Below, one piece after another: positions 1-6,532 of a DNA stretch of 15,873 nt; the stretch's first letter is position 1; every line of letters begins with the position of its first letter. The DNA is taken from contig JBDTSH010000031.1 of the NCBI GenBank assembly GCA_039931245.1, positions 1 through 15,873 of the forward strand, in the 5' to 3' direction. The notes beneath the pieces are model-generated. The model ran no database searches. It saw only the letters and a program-made list of their open reading frames with translations, and was not told the origin of the DNA. The stretch is from UBA4729 sp039931245. GTDB taxonomy: Bacteria > Patescibacteriota > Saccharimonadia > Saccharimonadales > UBA4665. A program made the position numbers and the translations under genes.

Positions 1-297
1 GACGGCAGCGTCGGCACCTGCGTCCAACAAACCAGCGCCTTCACCACCGCCCGCTATGGCCACACCTCAGTCGCCTACAACGGTTACCTCTACGTCATTG
101 GCGGTACCAATGGTACTCTCCAAAACGACATCCAACACTGCCCCATAAATGGCGACGGCTCGGTCGGCACCTGCGTCCAACAAACCAGCGCCTTCACCAC
201 CGCCCGCCAGGGACATACCTCAGTCGCCTACAACGGTTACCTCTACGTCATTGGCGGCTATGATAATACTAGTCAATATAATGACATCCAGTACCTA
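1..297 (+). repeat. Tandem Kelch-coding repeats (end of array)
   Basis: Two consecutive units of about 150 bases code for Kelch blades and share long identical stretches, for example CCAGCGCCTTCACCACCGCC in both units. The start of the array lies outside the window. The same unit occurs 11 times in the downstream paralogue, so the two genes share a repeat family open to recombination. Confidence 0.8.
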
Positions 298-1434
298 TCT
301 ATCCAGGGCCCCGCCCAAGCCGCCCACTACGAACGCGTCATCGATATCGGTAGGGTTGTGGATATTGTCGACTCTATCCAATATACCGGCACCGCCACCT
401 GCGGGGCCGGTATCCAGTATGCCACCGCCGGCAGCAACGGTACGTTTGGATCACTAACTACTTTGACGCCCGACGCCGTGCCCGGCACTGTCTACGCATT
501 GACCGGCCAAACTCTGAAGCAATACGTTAGGGTAATTATTACCCTCAATGACCAGAGTTGTGGCGGTGCCAGCAGCGTTTCCGATCTCACCGTCAACTAC
601 ACCTTATTGCCGCCGACCGCACCGACCCTGTCGGCGCCGGCTAGCGGAGCCGTAAACGTCAGTTTGACGCCGCTCTTTCAGTTCAAATCTAGCGATGCAT
701 TGGACAGCTACGTTCGGTATAAAGTCCTAGTCTACCAAGCTGACTGCAGCACCCTCGTTCGTACCATCGACCAGACCAGCTCCCAGACTGGCTGGAGCGG
801 GCAAGACGCCCAAACTTCCACGGCCTACGTGCTGGGTACCACCTTGGGTGCGTCCACTTTGGCTTCGCATACCTACCAATCCGCCACTCTGAGCTACAAT
901 GCCACCTACTGCTGGAAGGCAGCGGCAATTGATCCGGGAGGAAGTAACGGTTTTGGAAGTTTTTCGGCTACACAGTTGTTCACTACTAATTTGACACCGA
1001 CGTCACCAACCTTGAGCCAACCGTCTGCCGGCCAAACCGGCGTTTCGACTACGCCGGAGTTACGACTCTATTCTACTGACCCGGAATCCGATTATATTAA
1101 GTACAAGATCGAGGTCTGCTCGACCAGTAACTGCTCCAGTGTAGTCCGGACGATTGACCAGACTAGTTCTCAAACTGGTTGGGCATCTCAGAGCCAGCAG
1201 AGTGCTACCGCCTATTTGAGTGGTCAAACGGCCATTCACGCATACCAAGCCACTGCTTTGGCCGCCAATACCCAGTATTGGTGGCGGGCCTATGCGATCG
1301 ACCCGGCCGGTACTAATACGTTTAGCGGGGCATCGGGTATTGGGACGTTTACGACGCAATCAAGTTCCACGCCCAACGAAGTTCACATCAAGGGCAACGT
1401 CAATATCGGCGGGAATGTGATATTTAAGCCATGA
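1..1434 (+). CDS. Kelch-repeat / fibronectin-III-like surface protein, 5' end outside window
   Basis: The frame is open from base 1, so the gene begins upstream; 477 residues are visible before a double stop, TGA then TAA. Residues 1-100 contain two Kelch-type blades with the pattern AFTTAR..HTSV.YNGYLYVIGG followed by DIQ. Residues about 107-203 form a beta-sandwich-like domain (YVRVIITLNDQSCGG). Residues about 204-325 and 329-450 are two fibronectin-III-like domains, each with VRTIDQTSSQTGW and a W+A.DP(G/A)G strand motif. The protein ends in a short tail containing NVNIGG. It is a close paralogue of the next gene with the same domain order. The stop overlaps the start of that gene (ATGA), so the two are probably co-transcribed and translationally coupled. 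By family analogy it would be an extracellular, anchored binding protein; the ligand is unknown. No sortase motif is seen. Confidence 0.85.
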   Translation, partial: DGSVGTCVQQTSAFTTARYGHTSVAYNGYLYVIGGTNGTLQNDIQHCPINGDGSVGTCVQQTSAFTTARQGHTSVAYNGYLYVIGGYDNTSQYNDIQYLSIQGPAQAAHYERVIDIGRVVDIVDSIQYTGTATCGAGIQYATAGSNGTFGSLTTLTPDAVPGTVYALTGQTLKQYVRVIITLNDQSCGGASSVSDLTVNYTLLPPTAPTLSAPASGAVNVSLTPLFQFKSSDALDSYVRYKVLVYQADCSTLVRTIDQTSSQTGWSGQDAQTSTAYVLGTTLGASTLASHTYQSATLSYNATYCWKAAAIDPGGSNGFGSFSATQLFTTNLTPTSPTLSQPSAGQTGVSTTPELRLYSTDPESDYIKYKIEVCSTSNCSSVVRTIDQTSSQTGWASQSQQSATAYLSGQTAIHAYQATALAANTQYWWRAYAIDPAGTNTFSGASGIGTFTTQSSSTPNEVHIKGNVNIGGNVIFKP

Positions 1435-4400
1435 TAAAAGCAAATACCAAATTGAGAATATTTAAGCAAAATGCCGTACTTCCCAATATTGTTAAACATG
1501 TCACGGCAGTTATTCGTCCAGTTTGGCGTCAGTTCGCTGTGGTGAGTTTGCTAGTCGTTACCATAGGCGTATCTGTGCTCTACCATAACGCGCAATATTC
1601 ACTATCAAAAACCGAATTAACGCTCGTGACTCGTAGTACGGTAAATGCCAAACTAATCAAAGAAACTGCCACAGAGGTTAGTTATAATCGGGTTTCTGAA
1701 GATCATAGTGCTAGAACGAGCGTCGTTCTTGCCGCCGCCCAGGACGCCACCGGCCAAACCCCCTACAAAGCCGTTCTAGCCAAAGACGGCCGCCATAGCC
1801 TAACCTTTAGCGACTCCCAAGGCGATCTGTCCTTGACGATGACCCCAATATTTACGACCGGTGCCGGCCGCCAACAGCAGGGGAGAGTCGTTTACCCCGA
1901 AGGCCTCAGCACCAGCCACGTTTACACCTTCAAGCGTAACGGCATCAAAGAAGACATCATCCTTGGTCGCGCTCCCGGCAACACCTACGCCAAGTCGTGG
2001 GCCCTCAACCTCGGCGACAAGCTAGCCGCCAAACTCCTACCCAACGGCAGCGTGGGCTTCTACAGTGCCAACCCAAACTTATTCGGCAACGTCCAGGCCA
2101 CCGACCAAGCGGACAAGGATCTTTTGGCAGCCGCCCAAAAGAATGGCCGCAAAGACTCCTTAGCCTTCATTATCCCGTCCCCCTATATACTAGATAGTAG
2201 GGGACACAAAAACTTCCAGGATGTGAAATACCAGCTCACTGGTACCACCCTGACTTTGACCGCCACCAACCTCCGTAAGCAAAGTTATCCCCTCAGTATC
2301 GACCCGTCGGTTGTCGTCACCACTACCGCCGACTTCGCCGCCGGTACTGACGATGGTTCTATCGATTACTCGACGGCCAATCAGATCGGCCGAGGGGGCA
2401 TCACGACCGGCGCTGTTGGTGCTACTACCCAGCAAACCGCCGCCTTCACCACCGCCCGCTACAGTCACACCTCCGTCGTCTCCGGCGGCTACCTCTACAT
2501 TATCGGGGGTTATGACGGAACCACTGACTACAATGACATCCAATATTGCCCCCTAAACGCCGGCGGCTCGGTCGGCACCTGTGTCCAGCAAACCTCCGCT
2601 TTCACCACCGCCCGCTCCTATCACACCTCCGTTGTCTATAATGGCTACCTTTACGTCATCGGGGGTATCAATAGTGGTACCCCCCTAGACGACATCCAAC
2701 ACTGTCCCATAAACTCCAACGGCTCGGTCGGCACCTGTGTTCAGCAAACCGCCGCCTTCACCACCGCCCGCTACGGCCACACCTCCGTCGTCTATAACGG
2801 CTACCTCTATATCATTGGGGGCGCCGGTCTCGACGACATCCAACACTGTCCCATAAACTCCAACGGCTCGGTCGGCACCTGTGTCCAGCAAACCTCCGCT
2901 TTCACCACCGCCCGCAGAGGCCACACCTCCATCGTCTACAACGGCTACCTCTACATCATCGGTGGTTATGACGGATCCTACCTCGACGACATCCAACACT
3001 GCCGCATAAATGCCGATGGCTCGGTAGGCACCTGCGTCCAGCAAACCGCCGCCCTTGCCTCTGGGGTCTCGTTCCACACCTCCATCGTCTCTGGAGGCAA
3101 TCTCTACGTCATTGGGGGCTATAACGGAGCCTACAGCAACGACATCAATGTCTGCCCCATAAACGCTGACGGCTCAGTAGGTACCTGCACGGTTCAAGCC
3201 GCCGCTTTTACTACCGCCCGCTCCTATCACACCTCGGTGGTCTATAACGGCTACCTCTACATCATTGGGGGTTATGATGGAACCACCTACCAAAACGACA
3301 TCCAATACCTTCTGCTTGGCACAACTGCTGCAACTTCGACGGGAATAGTCGGCGCGACGGTCCAGCAAACCGCCGCCTTCACCACCGCCCGGTGGGGTCA
3401 CGCCTCAGTCGTTTATAACGGCTATCTCTATATCATTGGGGGTGCCGGCAACCTAAACGACATTCAACACTGTCCCCTCGACTCCAACGGTTCGGTCGGC
3501 ACCTGTGTCCAGCAAACCGCCGCCTTTACTACCGGCCGCAACGGACACACCTCTGTCGTCCATAACGGCTACCTCTATATTATTGGGGGTAATAACGGTG
3601 CCTACCAAAACGACATCCAACATTGCCTCCTCAACGCCGACGGCTCAGTTGGCACCTGTGTCCAGCAAACCGCCGCCTTCACCACCGCCCGCTCCGAACA
3701 CACCTCCGTCGTCTATAACGGCTACCTCTATATCATTGGTGGTAACAGCTACTTAAACGACATCCAACACTGCCCCCTCAACTCCAACGGTTCGGTCGGC
3801 ACTTGTGTGGTGCAAGGGTCCGCTTTTACAACCGCCCGCAGCCGTTTCACCTCCGTGGTCTACAACGGCAACCTCTATATCATTGGGGGTTCTAGTGCCG
3901 GCGGCGTCCTAAACGACATCCAATACTGCCCCATAAACACCAACGGTTCGGTCGGCACCTGTGTCCAGCAAACCTTCGCCTTCACCACCGCTCGCCAATT
4001 ACACACCTCCGTCGTCTATAATGGCTACCTCTACATCATCGGGGGTACAAACGGCACTCTTCAAAACGACATCCAGCACCTCGCCATCGCCGCTCTGCCT
4101 CAGGTGGCCCATTATGAACGCGTGGTCGATCTGGGCAGGGTAGTCGACAGCGTGGACTCAATCCAGTTCAACGGCACAGCGCCGTGCGGGGTCAAACTTC
4201 AGTACGCCGTCGCTGACACCAATGGTATTTTCGGCACGCCCGCCACTGTCTACGAAGACTCAATGCCGGGACTAACGTATGCGCTTTCAAATGTGACTCT
4301 CACACGCTACGTCCGGCTAATCCTAACTCTAGACGACCAAAGTTGTGGCGGCACCAGCACCATTACTGATGTCACGGTAAATAGTAGTTTACTGCCACCG

Positions 4401-5216
4401 GCCGTCCCGACACTGTCGGCGCCAGCCAGTGGAGCAATAAGCGTTAGCATCACGCCCACCTTCACGCTCAAGACGACGGACGTCCTCGACGCCTACGCTC
4501 AATACAAGATCCTCGTTTACCAAAGCGATTGCTCGACGCTGGTACGTACGATTGACCAGACCTCCTCCCAAACCGGCTGGACCGGGCAGGACGCCCAAAC
4601 AAGTACGGCTTACGTAGTAAGCAGCACGCTCGGTGGATCAACCTTGGCGAGTCACACCTACCAGGCGGCCGCTTTGAGCTACAACACTACCTATTGCTGG
4701 AAGGCTGCCGCCATTGACCCAGGCGGCAGCAATACTTTTGGATCGTATTCCACGACCCGTCTGTTTACGACCAACCAACCGCCACCGGCTCCGACCCTGA
4801 CGCTGCCAGCTGCCGCCCAAACCGGTGTTTCCGCGACGCCCGAATTTCGGCTGTATGCTACGGACGTCGATAACGACTACTTGCGGTACAAGATTGACGT
4901 CTGCTCGACGAGTAACTGTTCCAGCATTGTCCGGACGATTGACGAAACCAGTTCCCAGACTGGCTGGGCATCCCAGAGCCAACAGAGTGCCACGGCCTAC
5001 TCCAGCGGTCAAACAGCTATCCATATCTACCAGGCGGCCGCCCTCAGTGCCAATACCCAGTATTGGTGGCGGGCTTACGCCATTGATCCGGCTGGGACTA
5101 GTACGTTTAGCGGGGCATCGGGTATTGGGACGTTTACGACCGCGCCAGCCACCCAAACTAATGTCAATATCGGTGGCGGCACTACTTTTTATGGTGGCAC
5201 CACAATCGGACAGTAG
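1431..5216 (+). CDS. Large Kelch-propeller / fibronectin-III-like surface protein
   Basis: Complete, 1261 residues. The ATG overlaps the TGA of the preceding paralogue (ATGA); no good Shine-Dalgarno sequence is seen, which fits translational coupling. A basic N-terminus precedes one hydrophobic segment at about residues 36-52, a signal or N-terminal anchor. Residues about 60-325 form an entry region ending in YPLSIDPSVVV, a pattern known at the front of secreted repeat proteins. Eleven Kelch-type repeats span about residues 330-890. Then come a beta-sandwich domain (about 891-985), two fibronectin-III-like domains (about 988-1113 and 1115-1240) and a Gly-rich tail with NVNIGG. Most blades carry two cysteines ten residues apart (HCP.N..GSVGTC), suggesting disulfides outside the membrane. 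The likely role is surface binding or host attachment; that role is inferred. No catalytic motif was recognised. Confidence 0.88.
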   Translation: MIKANTKLRIFKQNAVLPNIVKHVTAVIRPVWRQFAVVSLLVVTIGVSVLYHNAQYSLSKTELTLVTRSTVNAKLIKETATEVSYNRVSEDHSARTSVVLAAAQDATGQTPYKAVLAKDGRHSLTFSDSQGDLSLTMTPIFTTGAGRQQQGRVVYPEGLSTSHVYTFKRNGIKEDIILGRAPGNTYAKSWALNLGDKLAAKLLPNGSVGFYSANPNLFGNVQATDQADKDLLAAAQKNGRKDSLAFIIPSPYILDSRGHKNFQDVKYQLTGTTLTLTATNLRKQSYPLSIDPSVVVTTTADFAAGTDDGSIDYSTANQIGRGGITTGAVGATTQQTAAFTTARYSHTSVVSGGYLYIIGGYDGTTDYNDIQYCPLNAGGSVGTCVQQTSAFTTARSYHTSVVYNGYLYVIGGINSGTPLDDIQHCPINSNGSVGTCVQQTAAFTTARYGHTSVVYNGYLYIIGGAGLDDIQHCPINSNGSVGTCVQQTSAFTTARRGHTSIVYNGYLYIIGGYDGSYLDDIQHCRINADGSVGTCVQQTAALASGVSFHTSIVSGGNLYVIGGYNGAYSNDINVCPINADGSVGTCTVQAAAFTTARSYHTSVVYNGYLYIIGGYDGTTYQNDIQYLLLGTTAATSTGIVGATVQQTAAFTTARWGHASVVYNGYLYIIGGAGNLNDIQHCPLDSNGSVGTCVQQTAAFTTGRNGHTSVVHNGYLYIIGGNNGAYQNDIQHCLLNADGSVGTCVQQTAAFTTARSEHTSVVYNGYLYIIGGNSYLNDIQHCPLNSNGSVGTCVVQGSAFTTARSRFTSVVYNGNLYIIGGSSAGGVLNDIQYCPINTNGSVGTCVQQTFAFTTARQLHTSVVYNGYLYIIGGTNGTLQNDIQHLAIAALPQVAHYERVVDLGRVVDSVDSIQFNGTAPCGVKLQYAVADTNGIFGTPATVYEDSMPGLTYALSNVTLTRYVRLILTLDDQSCGGTSTITDVTVNSSLLPPAVPTLSAPASGAISVSITPTFTLKTTDVLDAYAQYKILVYQSDCSTLVRTIDQTSSQTGWTGQDAQTSTAYVVSSTLGGSTLASHTYQAAALSYNTTYCWKAAAIDPGGSNTFGSYSTTRLFTTNQPPPAPTLTLPAAAQTGVSATPEFRLYATDVDNDYLRYKIDVCSTSNCSSIVRTIDETSSQTGWASQSQQSATAYSSGQTAIHIYQAAALSANTQYWWRAYAIDPAGTSTFSGASGIGTFTTAPATQTNVNIGGGTTFYGGTTIGQ
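2430..4083 (+). repeat. Array of 11 Kelch-coding tandem repeats
   Basis: Eleven units of roughly 140-160 bases each code for QQT.AFTTAR..HTSVVYNGYLYIIGG, a variable loop, NDIQHCP.N and GSVGTC. Variation is concentrated in two places: the two or three residues after TTAR and the loop after IGG. These would map to blade loops. Unit 6 lacks the HCP..GTC segment and instead ends in TGIVGATV, which resembles the TGAVGATT that precedes unit 1. The array therefore looks like a block of six blades followed by a block of five. Confidence 0.9.
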
Positions 5217-5280
5217 GAGGCTACTATTGCCAAGGGTGGGACTTGCCGATGTTGGCGTTCATCAGAAAACGTACAGCTAG
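5215..5280 (+). other. Strong ribosome binding site with a 17-codon frame, possible remnant of a third gene
   Basis: AGGAGG at 5215-5220 overlaps the stop codon of the Kelch gene. Six bases later a TTG at 5227 opens a frame of 17 codons ending in TAG at 5278-5280. The site is the strongest Shine-Dalgarno sequence in the window but leads to almost nothing. It may be the start of a further operon gene that has been lost, or a short leader peptide. A second frame, ATG 5249 to 5470, has GGGTGGG upstream but an unrecognised product. Confidence 0.4.
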
Positions 5281-5877
5281 TAAGATGTGCTGGCGGAAAT
5301 CCCAGAATGTCGTAACGACAGTTAGCCACTACTTAACCACTGCGGTAGAGACATCATCTTACTACAGTGGGCACGATGCAGCTCGTCGTATTTGGACTGG
5401 GGCAACGTCGTGCGCCGATAGTAATGACTCCAGCCAAGCTCCAATCCTGACTGGTATAAGGCAGCATTAGACAACCCGGCACTGCTGCGTATGTGATCCG
5501 AGCATCTTAAAAAAAACAACGTCAGGCTCATACTATTCACTTAAAATTAGAATAACAAAGTACTGTTATCCTGAGGACAGGAAAGTTTCGAGCTGTGATT
5601 TGCAATATGATACGGTGATAAAGTTGAACCTAGCGAACCTGCCGATGGATATAAGTCATGTTGTATATTACGCAATCCAGAGACCTTCATAGCGCGCCAC
5701 CACCATAAAAGTTGTCTTGACGCAGACCGGCAATGCTCTGTTTGGCCTGGTTGGCTGTGTTGAAAAGACAACGACTAGCTGGCGTATCGTCAGCCAAGAC
5801 AAAACATCGGTCGCCACTCAGTAATATTTTGGTACATAAAGATCGGCGCGAAAACGGTGGCAACGCATTAGCTCAAC
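5281..5877. other. Intergenic stretch without a convincing gene
   Basis: About 600 bases with only short, unrecognised frames. Visible structure: an interrupted palindrome TGTCGT-A-ACGACA (5308-5320); two adjacent hairpins ATAACA/TGTTAT (5552-5569) and TCCTG/CAGGA (5569-5582); and an 8-base inverted repeat GTTGTCTT (5711-5718) with AAGACAAC (5765-5772). No tRNA, RNase P RNA or tmRNA signature was found. The frame from 5733 that runs into the thioredoxin-like gene adds 60 residues with no recognisable character and is treated as non-coding. Confidence 0.6.
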
Positions 5878-5906
5878 TTGACCGAAAGAGGCAAGGGATA
5901 TACGCT
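5878..5906 (+). promoter_or_regulatory. Possible promoter giving a leaderless transcript
   Basis: TTGACC (5878-5883) lies 17 bases from TACGCT (5901-5906). Transcription would be expected to start at about 5913, the A of the ATG of the thioredoxin-like gene. The -35 matches consensus at five of six positions but the -10 is weak, so the call is tentative. It agrees in geometry with the better rplU promoter in this window. Confidence 0.4.
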
Positions 5907-5912
5907 AATGCT

Positions 5913-6179
5913 ATGAAAGTGCTTGTAATTTATCGCCCCAACTCTGAACATGGCCGTATTGTTGAGGATTTTATTCACGATTACCAAGCCCGGCAGCATG
6001 GCGGCAAAATAGAAGTCGTCAACATTGACAGCCGAGAGGGCATGGCCACGGCCAACTTATACGATATTGTAGAGTATCCGACGATTCTCGTGCTGCGTGA
6101 CGACGGCGGTATCATTCGTGCTTGGCAAGGGCAAATTTTACCCCTAATGAACGAAGTCGCCGCCTATGCGTACGCCTAG
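5913..6179 (+). CDS. Small thioredoxin-fold protein lacking cysteines
   Basis: An 88-residue protein. The first strand is KVLVIYRP, followed by NSEHGR where a CxxC motif would normally lie. A second strand (EVVNID, 34-39) is followed by a helix. Then come Y55-P56, a likely cis-proline in YPTILVL, and a final helix LPLMNEVAAY. There is no cysteine in the whole protein, so it cannot do thiol-disulfide exchange. A scaffold or binding role is more likely, but this is inference. The frame extends upstream to 5733, but ATG 5913 is preferred because the fold begins exactly there. A purine-rich AAGGG lies about 15 bases upstream, rather far for ribosome binding; a leaderless start is possible. It lies ahead of the ileS promoter and appears to be a separate transcription unit. 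Confidence 0.75.
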   Translation: MKVLVIYRPNSEHGRIVEDFIHDYQARQHGGKIEVVNIDSREGMATANLYDIVEYPTILVLRDDGGIIRAWQGQILPLMNEVAAYAYA

Positions 6180-6244
6180 TCATACGTCAACAATCGGGTA
6201 GTGTTTAGCCGCCAATAGAGTGCTTTTCGCCGGGACTATCACCG

Positions 6245-6253
6245 TGATATAAT
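6245..6253 (+). promoter_or_regulatory. Extended -10 promoter of the ileS leader
   Basis: TGATATAAT contains a perfect TATAAT hexamer (6248-6253) with an upstream TG one base away, the extended -10 form. The -35 region is poor, as is common for extended -10 promoters. Transcription should start near 6260, about ten bases before the T-box leader. Confidence 0.7.
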
Positions 6254-6269
6254 GAATTTACAATTTGGT

Positions 6270-6496
6270 ACATCCGTTGAGCGGCTATCCACCGCAATCC
6301 CCGCCTCAATCGGCAGGGAACGGAGCAGACAGAACGGCCGGTTATCCATACTTGCTCAGTAGACTCTGACGAACCCACCATCGTGACTGGTGAATGAAGT
6401 GTCTGGCCCTTAGGGAGTTGGAAATTCAGGTGGTACCACCCTCGCGAACCGCTCGGGTCCTGATCAAGAATTGATCATTCAGGACGAGCGGTTTTT
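6270..6496 (+). promoter_or_regulatory. T-box leader (tRNA-Ile sensing) of ileS
   Basis: The leader pairs TCCGTT (6273-6278) with AACGGA (6319-6324) to close a Stem I of only about 52 bases. Inside it the hairpin GCGG/CCGC has a 7-base loop CTATCCA with the isoleucine codon ATC at 6287-6289. A second hairpin holds ATC at 6309-6311 and is the alternative specifier. CACCA/TGGTG (6376-6392) fits Stem III. The T-box core AGGTGGTACC places TGGT (6431-6434) as a bulge able to pair with ACCA at the tRNA 3' end. CAGG (6427-6430) plus ACC (6435-6437) pair with GGT (6456-6458) plus CCTG (6459-6462) to make the antiterminator. These last bases also belong to the terminator. Uncharged tRNA-Ile should favour read-through. 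Confidence 0.9.
6447..6496 (+). terminator. Intrinsic terminator of the ileS T-box leader
   Basis: AACCGCTCG (6447-6455) pairs with CGAGCGGTT (6485-6493). The inner part is closed by TCCT/AGGA or TGATCA/TGATCA and followed by TTTTT (6492-6496). It shares bases 6456-6463 with the antiterminator, so the two structures exclude each other. Confidence 0.9.
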
Positions 6497-6521
6497 ATGT
6501 CTTATCAAGTACCACAATATC

Positions 6522-6527
6522 AAGGAG
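6522..6527 (+). promoter_or_regulatory. Ribosome binding site that fixes the ileS start
   Basis: AAGGAG lies five bases before ATG 6533. The earlier in-frame ATG at 6497 directly follows the T-run of the terminator and has no ribosome binding site, so the first 12 codons of the longer frame are leader RNA, not protein. Confidence 0.85.
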
Positions 6528-6532
6528 CCACT

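Noticed and set aside
1..4083. Regular repeats that might suggest a CRISPR array
   Set aside because: The units are about 150 bases, code in frame for Kelch blades and have no short-repeat and unique-spacer structure.
4638..5156. Minus-strand open frame of 172 codons opposite the Kelch gene
   Set aside because: Repeat-driven shadow of the fibronectin-like domains; the + frame has clear domain structure.
5571..5592. GAGGACAGGAAAG resembling the RNase P RNA core
   Set aside because: The conserved GAGGAAAGTCC is interrupted and no other conserved element of the RNA is present.
5733..5912. Upstream extension of the thioredoxin-like gene to ATG 5733
   Set aside because: The 60 added residues have no recognisable pattern or signal peptide, and the fold begins precisely at ATG 5913.
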